Assembly: GCA_018268755.1 (NCBI GenBank)
Contig: JAFDVW010000032.1
Coordinates: 1-64,000, forward strand
From: Acidobacteriota bacterium
GTDB taxonomy: Bacteria; Acidobacteriota; Terriglobia; Terriglobales; Acidobacteriaceae
Direction: 5' to 3'
Length of the DNA stretch: 64,000 nucleotides
The notes below the pieces were generated by a model. That model did not search any database. It worked only from the letters and a program-made list of their open reading frames with translations, and was not told where the DNA came from. Both the position numbers and the translations under genes were made by a program. Every line of letters begins with the position of its first letter. The first letter of the stretch is position 1. Of the stretch, positions 8,294 through 16,399 are shown piece by piece.

Positions 8294-10081
8294 ATGAGAC
8301 GTGCCGTCGTTGCTCTGGCCGCTTTTTCTCTTTTCCTGCGCTGCTCCGCCGCTCCGGCCCAGACTACAGCAAATCCTATCAAAACCATTGCGGTCAGTGA
8401 GATCCGGGCCGGCATGAAGGGCGTTGCCTACACCGTATTTCAGGGCACAAAGCCAGAGGCAATGGATGTGGAAGTCCTGGGTGTGCTGAAGAACAACAAT
8501 GGCCCCAAGGGGGACGTCATCCTGGTGCGCCTGGGTGGGGCCAAGGCCGAATATACGGGGGTGGTGGCCGGAATGAGCGGCAGCCCGGTTTACTTTGACG
8601 GCCGTCTGGCGGGGGCCTTGGCCTTCCGCATCGGCGAATTTTCCAAGGAACCCATTGCCGGCGTGACGCCCATCGCCGAGATGCTGGAGATCAATGCCCT
8701 GGATCGGTCCTTGCCCCCGGCCCCTGTGGAGGCGCAGGCCGCCCCCATTCAGCCCAGCAAGACTTCCGGCCCGGGAACTCCGGGCCAGGTGGCGAGCTTT
8801 GCTAACCTGCTGAAACCAATTGACGCGCCCCTGGTGTTCAGCGGATTTTCCGAAGACAGCATTCGGCAGTTTGCCCCGCGTTTTGCCTCCGCCGGCATTG
8901 TTCCGGTGATGGGTGCGGGCTCGGTGAGTGATGCCAAGCAGCCCGAGCCTATAGAGCCGGGGTCGGCGGTGAGCGCCGTGCTGGTGCGGGGCGATATGAA
9001 TATCGCGGCCACCTGCACCGTGACCTACATGGACGCGACCCACCTGTTGGCCTGCGGACATCCCTTGCTGCAATTTGGCCGGGTGGATCTGCCCATGACC
9101 AAAGCCGAGGTGGTGGCCACGCTGCCTTCTCCGCTGAACGCCTTCAAAATCGTGAATGCCACCGAACCTATTGGCGCCTTCGTGCAGGACCGCCATACCG
9201 GCATCATGGGTGAGTTCGGCAAAGAGCCCGACATGATTCCCGTGACCCTGAACATTCACGGTGGCCCCACGGACAAGCAGATTCGCTATGAGGTCCTGAA
9301 CAATCCGCGGCTGAGCCCGGTGGCCATGATGGCGACCATTTACAACGCCTTGCATGGCGTGAATGAGTATGGCGAAGAGACCACCTACCGCATGCGCGGA
9401 CGCATTGACGTCAAGGGATATCCCGAGGTCCTGATCCAGAACATGTTTACTCCCAACGATGGCAACCAGCCGGCGGCCATGCTGGCGGCGCTTTCTCTGG
9501 GAGACCGTTTTGGGCGCATCTACGATAATCCGTACAACGCGCCGGACATTCGGGGCGTGCAGCTGGATTTTGACCTGGTGCGGGAACGCCGCTGGGCGCG
9601 CCTGGAAGGCGCGCGCACCGATGTGACGGAAGCGCGTCCCGGCGATGAGATCACCATTGAGACCGTGCTGCGTCCTTACCGTGGCGACGCCATGGTGCAG
9701 CAGATCCCGGTGCATGTTCCCACCTCCACCTCCAAGGGGGTATTGCGCATCCTGGTGAGCGACGGCGAAACCCTCGACCGCGTGCGCCGCTCCGGCCCGC
9801 TGTTTGGGCGCAAGCTGGACCTGGCGTCGACCATCGCGTTCCTGAATAAACAGCACGTGAACAATCGCATTTATGTGTCCCTGCTCGAAGCCGATCCGGA
9901 AGCCACCGTGGCCGACAAAGTCATGCCCGGCCTGCCGCTTTCCATCATGAATGTGATGGACAGCATGCGTGGCACGCAGGACATGGTGGTGCAGGCGGAA
10001 TCTTCGGTCAATGAGTCCGCTACGCCGCCGCTCGACTACGTGGTGGCCGGGGCGCAGGTGCTCACCATCGCCATCAAGTAA
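8294..10081 (+). CDS. Secreted SpoIVB-type peptidase S55 domain protein, apparently permuted
   Basis: A 595-residue exported protein with signal peptide (about 1-22, ending APAQ). Residues 36-135 contain the S55 core with GMSGSP at 93-98, followed by DGRLAGALAF, matching the nucleophile region of SpoIVB. A second S55-like stretch at about 225-310 has LLACGHPL with His256 in the position of SpoIVB's catalytic histidine motif. In SpoIVB the His motif precedes the GMSGSP motif, so the order is reversed here. The C-terminal 280 residues are beta-rich and unassigned. The beta-propeller gene follows 100 bp later on the same strand and may be its partner. There are no sporulation genes nearby. Proteolytic activity is inferred only. 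Confidence 0.85.
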   Translation: MRRAVVALAAFSLFLRCSAAPAQTTANPIKTIAVSEIRAGMKGVAYTVFQGTKPEAMDVEVLGVLKNNNGPKGDVILVRLGGAKAEYTGVVAGMSGSPVYFDGRLAGALAFRIGEFSKEPIAGVTPIAEMLEINALDRSLPPAPVEAQAAPIQPSKTSGPGTPGQVASFANLLKPIDAPLVFSGFSEDSIRQFAPRFASAGIVPVMGAGSVSDAKQPEPIEPGSAVSAVLVRGDMNIAATCTVTYMDATHLLACGHPLLQFGRVDLPMTKAEVVATLPSPLNAFKIVNATEPIGAFVQDRHTGIMGEFGKEPDMIPVTLNIHGGPTDKQIRYEVLNNPRLSPVAMMATIYNALHGVNEYGEETTYRMRGRIDVKGYPEVLIQNMFTPNDGNQPAAMLAALSLGDRFGRIYDNPYNAPDIRGVQLDFDLVRERRWARLEGARTDVTEARPGDEITIETVLRPYRGDAMVQQIPVHVPTSTSKGVLRILVSDGETLDRVRRSGPLFGRKLDLASTIAFLNKQHVNNRIYVSLLEADPEATVADKVMPGLPLSIMNVMDSMRGTQDMVVQAESSVNESATPPLDYVVAGAQVLTIAIK

Positions 10082-10181
10082 GCCGGGGCGCTCTTCCACC
10101 CGTGTTACGCTGATTTTTACCGCCGGGCGCACCTGACGTGCATGCCCGGGATTTCGCGTGAATTCATTGTGAGGTACGACT

Positions 10182-12419
10182 TTGGCCACTCGTCCGCGTC
10201 TGTGCTTATTCGCTGCGTTGTGTCTCTTTTCGATTCTGGCCACGCCGTTTGCCGTGGGCGAAGGCACTCGCACGTGGGAACAGGCGAAGTTTGATGAATT
10301 GAGCAAAGGAACGTCCACCGGGGTGGCCCTGCGTAGCGTGGGCGGACTGGAGCTGGCGCCGGCCTTCAAAGCGCTGGCCACCACCCCTTCCACTTACATC
10401 TGGGCCATTGCCGCGGACAATGCAGGAAATCTGTATGCCGCTGCGGGATCGCCGGCGCGGGTCTATCGCATCACGCCGGACGGAAAGTCCACCTCGATTT
10501 TCGAGCCGCAAGAGTTGCAAGTGCAGGCCCTGCTGGTGGACAAGAATGGCGCGCTCTACGCCGCCACCAACCCTGATGGCAAGGTTTACAAGCTGGAGCG
10601 CAAGGCAACGGAGGCGGGGAAAGATAAGAAGGGCCCCGAGGCTTCCTGGAGTTCTTCCGTCTACTTTGATCCGGGCACGAAATATATCTGGGACATGGTC
10701 CAGGACGCGGCCGGGAACCTGTTTGTGGCCACGGGAGACCACGGAGAGATTTTCCGGGTCACGCCCAAGGGCGAGCACACGCAGTTTTTCAAGAGCGATG
10801 AGGCCCACATCCGCGTGGTGGCTTTCGATCACAAGGGAAACCTGATTGCTGGTTCCGACGGCAGCGGCCTGGTGTATCGCATTGCTCCCGGCGGAGAGGC
10901 CTTCGTTCTCTATAGCGCGCCCAAGAAAGAGATCACGGCCCTCGCCATCGACGACGCCGACAACATCTATGCCGCGGGCGTGGGAGAGAAGCGCGCCTCC
11001 GGGCCGACGTTCACGCCGCTGCTTCCGGCTTCGCCGGCCCAGGGGAATCCCAACCCCACGGCGGGCCAGCAGCCCTCGATCGTCATCGGCGCGGCCAGTC
11101 CCCTCCCTTCGCCTGCCGCCGGGCCCTTTCCTTTGCCGGGGATGGGCGCCAGCGGAGGCTCGGAAATTTACCGCATTGCCCCAGACGGCTCTCCCAATCG
11201 GATTTGGGGATCGCGGGAAGAAATCGTGTATGCCCTGGCCTTTGACTCCGGGCGGCTGCTGGCGGGAACGGGAAACCGCGGCCACATTTTTGTGATTTCC
11301 GGGGAAGATCGCTTCACCGATCTGGTGCAGGCCAGCGCCGGCCAGACTACGGCCTTTGCCAAAGCGCCTGGCGGCGGACTGTATGTCTCTACCAGCAATT
11401 TGGGCAAGGTATTTCTGCTGGGCGTGGTCCCACAAGCGGATGGCAGCTATGAAAGCGATGTGTTTGATGCCCGCATCTTCTCCCGCTGGGGACGGCTGGA
11501 ATATCGTGGCGTCGGCAACATCGAACTATTCGCCCGCAGCGGCAACGTGGACAACCCTGACCGCAACTGGAGCCCATGGAAGAAGGTCGATCTGGCCAAG
11601 GATGGCCTGATTCCGGCGCCGGCGGCCCGCTTCATTCAGTGGAAAGCGGTGTTGCATGCGGGCGCGCCTGAACCCCGCCTGGATACTGTGGTGGTCAATT
11701 ATTTGTCGAAAAATGTGGCGCCGGATTTTGACGATGTTTCCGTGCAGCTGGGCGTGCGGTACCAGGCGCTGCCGAAAATCGCGGGAGGCGATGCCGGTGC
11801 GGCCTCGGGTGGTCCGCGCTTTGATGCTCCGCCGCCCTCGGTGCGGGACGCCGATTCTGTCGGCATCAAGTGGGCGGTGCACGATGACAACGACGACACG
11901 ATGACCTACTCGGTCTATTATCGCGGCGACGGAGAGGGCCGCTGGCTGTTGCTGAAGGACAATCTCTCCGACAAGTTCTACTCTTTTGACGCCTCGCTGC
12001 TGCCCGACGGCGCTTACACGGTGAAGATCGTGGCCTCGGACGCGCCTTCCCACTCCCCCGGCCAGGCCTTGAGCGCGGAGCGGGAAAGCTCACGCTTTGA
12101 AGTCGACACCACAGCGCCCGTGATTCAGGACTTAGCGGCAGCGGTCGAGGGCGGGCAAATTCACGCGAGCTTCCGCGCGGTGGATGGGTTTTCCAACATT
12201 AAGCGGGCGGAGTATTCGCTGGATGCGGGAGAGTGGCAGTTTATTGAGCCGGTCGACCAGCTCTCCGATTCGAAGAGCGAGAGCTATGACATTCGCATTG
12301 CAGTGCCTGCCGGCGACAAGAAAATTTCGGCGGGAAGCACGGACCACGTATTGGTCGTGCGGGTCTATGACCGCTATGACAACATGAATGCCGCCAAGAC
12401 GGTGATTCGGGGAAAGTAG
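10182..12419 (+). CDS. Secreted beta-propeller protein with C-terminal beta-sandwich region
   Basis: A 745-residue exported protein. The start is a TTG with SD GAGG seven bases upstream; the N-terminus is a signal peptide ending in AVG. Residues about 60-430 hold repeated propeller blades of the form IWAIAADNAGNLYAAAGSPA, VYRITPDGK and LLAGTGNRGHIF, i.e. NHL/WD-like repeats. An Ala/Pro-rich insertion of about 40 residues sits near 290-325. The C-terminal region (about 560-745) reads like Ig-fold domains (DSVGIKWAVHDDNDD, FRAVDGFSNIKRAEYSLD). It probably binds protein or carbohydrate in the periplasm or outside the cell. It follows the S55 gene on the same strand, suggesting a common task; no enzymatic motif is visible. 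Confidence 0.8.
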   Translation: MATRPRLCLFAALCLFSILATPFAVGEGTRTWEQAKFDELSKGTSTGVALRSVGGLELAPAFKALATTPSTYIWAIAADNAGNLYAAAGSPARVYRITPDGKSTSIFEPQELQVQALLVDKNGALYAATNPDGKVYKLERKATEAGKDKKGPEASWSSSVYFDPGTKYIWDMVQDAAGNLFVATGDHGEIFRVTPKGEHTQFFKSDEAHIRVVAFDHKGNLIAGSDGSGLVYRIAPGGEAFVLYSAPKKEITALAIDDADNIYAAGVGEKRASGPTFTPLLPASPAQGNPNPTAGQQPSIVIGAASPLPSPAAGPFPLPGMGASGGSEIYRIAPDGSPNRIWGSREEIVYALAFDSGRLLAGTGNRGHIFVISGEDRFTDLVQASAGQTTAFAKAPGGGLYVSTSNLGKVFLLGVVPQADGSYESDVFDARIFSRWGRLEYRGVGNIELFARSGNVDNPDRNWSPWKKVDLAKDGLIPAPAARFIQWKAVLHAGAPEPRLDTVVVNYLSKNVAPDFDDVSVQLGVRYQALPKIAGGDAGAASGGPRFDAPPPSVRDADSVGIKWAVHDDNDDTMTYSVYYRGDGEGRWLLLKDNLSDKFYSFDASLLPDGAYTVKIVASDAPSHSPGQALSAERESSRFEVDTTAPVIQDLAAAVEGGQIHASFRAVDGFSNIKRAEYSLDAGEWQFIEPVDQLSDSKSESYDIRIAVPAGDKKISAGSTDHVLVVRVYDRYDNMNAAKTVIRGK

Positions 12420-12433
12420 GGTGTCTTGCGCGT

Positions 12434-12460
12434 GTGGGAGCGGGCGTTCTGCCCGCTCGG
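12434..12460 (+). repeat. Interspersed palindromic repeat, copy 2
   Basis: A 27-nt palindromic sequence (GAGCGGGCG then TT then CTGCCCGCTC-type) differing at one base from the reverse complement of 2758-2784. It lies in the 219-bp gap between the propeller gene and ychF, both of whose 3' ends face it. Confidence 0.75.
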
Positions 12461-12564
12461 GCACGCTAGCTACTGCAAGACTGTGAAGCCTAGAGATGGA
12501 CGTTCGCGCTCCGTGCCGGGGCATCGAGATTGTGCAGATCCAGGCCAATTTGCCGCCGACGCAC

Positions 12565-12596
12565 GGGCAGCTTGCCCTGAGCGAAGCCGAAGGGCC
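12565..12596 (+). repeat. Interspersed repeat of the GCCCTGAGCGAAG type, copy 1
   Basis: A 32-nt sequence beginning GGGCAGCTTGCCCTGAGCG and ending GAAGGGCC, able to form a stem between GCCCT and AGGGC. The reverse complement of 25761-25793 is nearly identical. Just downstream, both loci share a CCCACACAAG element. Such repeats give spurious CPERSRR peptides when translated, so open frames here were not annotated. Confidence 0.75.
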
Positions 12597-12638
12597 GGTG
12601 CCCACACAAGCTATCCCTTGCCTACACCAGCGGGCGCC

Positions 12639-13724
12639 TTAGCCGGAGTGGCGGATATGCATGACGTCGCCGTCCTGCACGATGTAGTCCTTGCCTTCCA
12701 GCCGTAGGGTTCCCTTGGCGCGGGCGTTGGCTTCCGACCCGGCTTCGAGCAACTGGTCCCAGCGAATGGTTTCCGCGCGGATGAAGTGTTTTTCCAGATC
12801 GGAGTGAATGGCCCCGGCGCCCTGCTGGGCGCGGGTATTCACCGGGATGGTCCAGGCCCGGCACTCGTCTTCGCCGGCGGTGAAGAAAGAAATCAGGCCC
12901 AGCAGTTTATAGGTGGTGCGAATGAGGCGCGACAGGCCGCTTTCCGTCAGCCCATAGCTGCCCAGAAACTCGGCGGCATCGGCGTCGCTCATCTCGGAGA
13001 GTTCGGCTTCCACTTTGCCGCAGATGGCGGTGGCCCCGGCGTGGGGCCGGGAAGCAACATCCGCCAGCTTATATTTGTCGACCGCGGCTTCCAGGTCTTT
13101 GCCCAATTCGGTGCTCTCGCTGACGTTCAGCACATAGAGAATCGGCTTCTCGCTGAGGAACATGAAGCCGCGAAAGCGTTTCTTGTCTTCCGGCGTCATC
13201 TCCAGTTCGCGCAGCGGCCTCTCCGACTCCAGATGTTCCTTGGCCTTCTTCAGCAACTCAAATTCTTTTTCCAGGTCGGCCGAGCGCATCTTCTTCAGGT
13301 CTTTTTCCACCCGCTCCAGGCGCTTCTCGATCTGGCCCAGGTCGCTGACCATGAGGTCAAATTCCACGTTCTTGATGTCACGCAGGGGATCGATGCCGCC
13401 CACATGCGGAATGGCCGGATCGTCAAAGGCGCGCAGCACCAGTGCCAGCGCGTCCACGCCGCGCAGGTGGCCGATGTAGGCGCTTTCCTTCAGCGCGTCC
13501 TGGCCGATGGCGCCCACGTCGACGTATTCCACGGAGGCATGGGTGAGCTTTTTGGGGTTATAGAGCGCCGCCAGCTTGTCGAGGCGCTCGTCGGGCACTT
13601 TGGCCACGCCCACGTGGGCTTCCCGCGGATTGGAGTAAGCCTGATCGGAAAGGTGGGCTTTGGTCAGAATGCGAAATAAGGAAGTTTTGCCTACCTGCGG
13701 CAGGCCGATGATGCCGGTTTTCAT
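12639..13724 (-). CDS. ychF: Redox-regulated ATPase YchF (Obg-like family)
   Basis: A 361-residue P-loop NTPase associated with ribosomes; it prefers ATP to GTP. It starts MKTGIIGLPQVGKTSLF (Walker A GLPQVGKT), with G3-equivalent YVDVGAIG and the ATP-favouring NVSES in place of a G4 NKxD motif. A coiled-coil insertion (about 130-190, EKRLERVEKDLKKMRSADLE) and a C-terminal TGS domain (about 275-361, ISFFTAGEDECRAWTI and YIVQDGDVMHIRH) complete the standard architecture. Length is normal. It is 31 bp downstream of the DUF4149 gene on the same strand, so co-transcription is possible. Confidence 0.95.
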   Translation of the reverse strand: MKTGIIGLPQVGKTSLFRILTKAHLSDQAYSNPREAHVGVAKVPDERLDKLAALYNPKKLTHASVEYVDVGAIGQDALKESAYIGHLRGVDALALVLRAFDDPAIPHVGGIDPLRDIKNVEFDLMVSDLGQIEKRLERVEKDLKKMRSADLEKEFELLKKAKEHLESERPLRELEMTPEDKKRFRGFMFLSEKPILYVLNVSESTELGKDLEAAVDKYKLADVASRPHAGATAICGKVEAELSEMSDADAAEFLGSYGLTESGLSRLIRTTYKLLGLISFFTAGEDECRAWTIPVNTRAQQGAGAIHSDLEKHFIRAETIRWDQLLEAGSEANARAKGTLRLEGKDYIVQDGDVMHIRHSG

Positions 13725-13755
13725 AGGACAGTCTTGATGATAACAGGACAGGAAC

Positions 13756-14229
13756 TTAGTGGAATCGCCGCGCCGTGAGATAGGTTGCGGTCAATCCCAG
13801 CAAGAGCACGCCCATCTCCAGACGCGTGGACCAGACATGCAGGGCGTTAAAGCGAATGCGCCCGGGGTCCGTGGCCGGCACGGCGTCAATTTCGCCCAGA
13901 GAGGCGCGCAGGGCGGCCATCTTCGGCGTGATGCCAAATTGCGAAATCACCGTCAGCAGCAGCATGAGCGCGATCAGCACGTGGCGCGCGGCCAAAGGAT
14001 GGGCATCCCCCGTAGTGAGCCGGGAATAGAGCATCGAGGAAGCCAGGTAGGCGACGCCGGAGAGGAGGCCGATCCAATGCAGCTTGGCCAGCATCGGCGA
14101 CACCACCGATCCGGCAAGATGGCGCGTGGGAAGTACGGAAAATAAGGTGGGGGCCAGCGTGGCGAAGAAGATAATCCCGCCAATCCACAGCATTAACGAC
14201 AACAGCATAAGAAAGCGCAGGAATGACAT
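13756..14229 (-). CDS. DUF4149-family integral membrane protein
   Basis: A 157-residue protein with four hydrophobic segments (about 5-27, 50-68, 84-102 and 132-150). The N-terminus FLMLLSLMLWIGGIIFFA, the conserved FSVLPTR and the C-terminal helix match the DUF4149/TMEM205-like family. Function is unknown; the fold is a four-helix membrane bundle. It is upstream of ychF and downstream of the MBL-fold gene on the same strand. Confidence 0.75.
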   Translation of the reverse strand: MSFLRFLMLLSLMLWIGGIIFFATLAPTLFSVLPTRHLAGSVVSPMLAKLHWIGLLSGVAYLASSMLYSRLTTGDAHPLAARHVLIALMLLLTVISQFGITPKMAALRASLGEIDAVPATDPGRIRFNALHVWSTRLEMGVLLLGLTATYLTARRFH

Positions 14230-14277
14230 AACATCATGGTATTCCTGCGCCCTTGCTCGCGGTAGGGTTTTCCCGCG

Positions 14278-15021
14278 CTACATGCCAAAGCGATAGGACG
14301 CCTGGTCGAGCACGTCCTTCATCACTACCGCCAGTTCGCGAATGGCCTGGCTGCCATCGCCTGAAAAACTGGAGCCATGCATCACGGCCAGCGTCTTCGG
14401 ATTCAGCGAAGCCAGGCCTTGCAGGATGAGGTCCGTATTGCGGGTATAGGGTACGTAGTGGGCCAGCGGCCCGGCCTGATATTGCGATAAGGTCTGCCGG
14501 ACTTTCTCCGCCACGCTGGTATGGACCAGGGGCGCCACGTCGCCATCGTGGTGAAACAGGTCGGAGCAGAACAGCGTGCCCTCGGTCTGCTCAAACAGAA
14601 CGCCGGCGTCCCAGCCATGGGGCAATTGTGGCGTGCTGTAGTAGCGGAAGCGGTAGCGGCCGGTCTGCAGATCGTCCTGCCCGGAAAGAATGCGGGCCTC
14701 GCGTCCGCAGAAATCGTTGATGTTCACCAACGCCCCCACCATGCCGCAGGCGGGCTGGGCATGGGGAGCGATGGCCAGCCAATCGTGCAGGGCGCCGCAT
14801 TCGTCCGATTCGAAGTGGCTCCAGCTGATCCAGCGCAATTTGGCCGGGTCGATTACCTGGGCTACGCCGGCGCGGACCTCAGGGAACATGCCGCGCAGTC
14901 CGGTATGGAACAGCAGAGGCTCATCGTCCTTTACCAGGAAGTGGTTGAACTGCAGGTTGATCTGTGGATAGAAGACGCTGATCCGGTAGACATCGGGAGC
15001 AATTTCGGTGACGTGAGGCAT
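14278..15021 (-). CDS. Metallo-beta-lactamase-fold diiron (ODP-like) protein
   Basis: A 247-residue cytoplasmic protein of the flavodiiron-type MBL family. The iron-site motif reads SHFESDECG (H-x-E-x-D, the variant typical of flavodiiron and ODP oxygen-binding proteins rather than HxHxDH). It is followed by LPHGWDAG, a bridging Asp in LFCSDLF and the last His in AVMHGSSF. No flavodoxin domain is attached; flavodiiron proteins proper are about 400 residues. A stand-alone ODP-type sensor or oxidoreductase is therefore likely, with O2 or NO as possible ligand. The electron donor is not evident from neighbours (DUF4149 gene downstream, MoxR upstream). Confidence 0.75.
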   Translation of the reverse strand: MPHVTEIAPDVYRISVFYPQINLQFNHFLVKDDEPLLFHTGLRGMFPEVRAGVAQVIDPAKLRWISWSHFESDECGALHDWLAIAPHAQPACGMVGALVNINDFCGREARILSGQDDLQTGRYRFRYYSTPQLPHGWDAGVLFEQTEGTLFCSDLFHHDGDVAPLVHTSVAEKVRQTLSQYQAGPLAHYVPYTRNTDLILQGLASLNPKTLAVMHGSSFSGDGSQAIRELAVVMKDVLDQASYRFGM

Positions 15022-15161
15022 GGGTACTCTCGCCGGTTAGGTTTGCGTACATATACTAACGCGTAAGAAATGGTTGCAGTGGCTAAGATCAGGCTGAATA
15101 AGGCCAGCCCAAAAAGGCGGCGAGAACGCAGAAGACATCCACAGAGGTGGTCTGGGGTCCT

Positions 15162-16121
15162 TTAGATGGGGACGGCGGTGCTGTCGACGATCTCCGTAAG
15201 CACCTGCTCCGCCTGCTCGGATTTCTTCACCGACGAGGCATAGTTGGCGTTGACCATGACGCGATGGGCAAAGACCGGCACTACCAGAGATTTGAAATCC
15301 TGCGGCACGCAGAAATCCCGGCTTTCCAGATACGCCATGGCCTGGGCGGCGCGGTAAAGCATCTGCGAGCCGCGCGGGGAGACGCCCAGCGACAGATGTT
15401 GCGATTCCCGCGTCTGGCGCACAATCGACAGGGTGTACTGGATCAGCGAATCATCTACGCGGATGCGGGTCACCGCCTGCTGCATTTCGAGGACATCTTC
15501 GCCGGTCAGGATGGGCCGCAAATCGTCCAGACGGGCCGCGCCGGCTTCCGAACGCAGAATTTCGCGCTCCGCCACCGCGTCGGGATAGCCCATGCGCACC
15601 CGCATCAGGAAGCGGTCCAGCTGTGATTCTGGCAGAGGATAAGTCCCGTGGTGCTCGATGGGGTTCTGGGTAGCGATGACCAGAAACGGCTGCGGCAAGG
15701 GGTGCGAATGCGTGTCCATGGTGACCTGGCCTTCGCTCATCGCTTCCAGCAGCGCGGACTGGGTTTTCGGGGTGGTGCGGTTGATTTCGTCGGCCAGCAG
15801 AATATTGGTGAAAATCGGTCCCGGCTTGAATTCAAACTGCTGCTCCGCCATGGAATACACGGAGATGCCCAGAACGTCTGAGGGCAGCATGTCGCTGGTG
15901 AACTGCACGCGTTGAAAGGTGCAGTCCAGAGCGCGGGCCATGGCATGGGCCAGGGTGGTCTTGCCTACGCCGGGAACGCCTTCGATGAGCAGGTGGCCGC
16001 GGGCGAGGATCGAGACCAGCGCCAGGCGCACTACATCGTCTTTGCCACGAATGACTCGGCGCAGGGCCTGTTCGAGGGCGGTAGCGCGATTCGACGCCGC
16101 AGTGGCCGTTTCCGGAGACAT
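15162..16121 (-). CDS. MoxR family AAA ATPase
   Basis: A 319-residue AAA+ chaperone-like ATPase. Walker A is GVPGVGKTTLAHAMA at about 46-60, Walker B ILLADEINRTTPKTQSALLE and sensor I VIATQNPIE. The arginine finger region is ESQLDRFLMRVRMGYPD, all in the MoxR/RavA form. MoxR proteins usually act with a DUF58/VWA partner encoded just downstream to mature metalloenzymes or respond to stress. No such partner lies directly downstream here: the next gene is the ODP-like protein 141 bp on. The client is therefore unknown. Confidence 0.9.
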   Translation of the reverse strand: MSPETATAASNRATALEQALRRVIRGKDDVVRLALVSILARGHLLIEGVPGVGKTTLAHAMARALDCTFQRVQFTSDMLPSDVLGISVYSMAEQQFEFKPGPIFTNILLADEINRTTPKTQSALLEAMSEGQVTMDTHSHPLPQPFLVIATQNPIEHHGTYPLPESQLDRFLMRVRMGYPDAVAEREILRSEAGAARLDDLRPILTGEDVLEMQQAVTRIRVDDSLIQYTLSIVRQTRESQHLSLGVSPRGSQMLYRAAQAMAYLESRDFCVPQDFKSLVVPVFAHRVMVNANYASSVKKSEQAEQVLTEIVDSTAVPI

Positions 16122-16186
16122 TGAGGAAATTTTACTATGCGGCCAGGGAAGCCGCTGGTTACCGAGGTGACGTGAACTGGCCGTTC

Positions 16187-16398
16187 GCTGTTAGCCACTA
16201 GCTCCTAGCCTATAGCCACTAGCCTATAGCGGTTAGCTGATGGCTTGTGTCGTAAGCTTGTTTGCTCGAAAAACCTGCCCCAAAGAATATAAAGAGCACG
16301 CCGAAGAATTCTGATTCCTAGGCGTGCTCTGCTGGTTAAGATTTTGGGCCAACGGCTAATGGCCAACGGCTAACGACCAACGACCAACGGCTAACAGC
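16187..16398. repeat. Putative MITE-like element built of short GTTAGCC-type repeats
   Basis: A 212-bp intergenic segment bounded by a perfect 10-bp inverted repeat, GCTGTTAGCC (16187-16196) and GGCTAACAGC (16389-16398). The left arm continues with tandem-like TAGCCACTAGC/CCTATAGC units. The right arm repeats GGCCAACGGCTAA twice and CGACCAA twice. A 10-bp hairpin sits in the middle. There is no coding frame of interest. It fills the gap between the moxR and htpX genes. Confidence 0.55.
16293..16330 (-). terminator. Rho-independent-like terminator downstream of htpX
   Basis: Perfect 10-bp inverted repeat AGAGCACGCC / GGCGTGCTCT with an 18-nt loop. On the minus strand it is followed by TTATATTCTTT, a U-rich tract. 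It lies about 70 bp past the htpX stop, inside the repeat-rich segment 16187-16398. Confidence 0.55.
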
Positions 16399-16399
16399 C

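Noticed and set aside
8255..10393. A 712-codon open frame antisense to the S55 gene
   Set aside because: High GC creates long antisense frames; composition is His/Arg/Gly-rich without domains, while the plus strand encodes a coherent exported S55 protein.
12426..12707. Small protein with a CPERSRR-like segment
   Set aside because: That peptide is the translation of an interspersed palindrome, a well-known false gene call.
16187..16398. CRISPR array
   Set aside because: Repeats are short, irregular and lack unique spacers of constant length; no cas genes are near.
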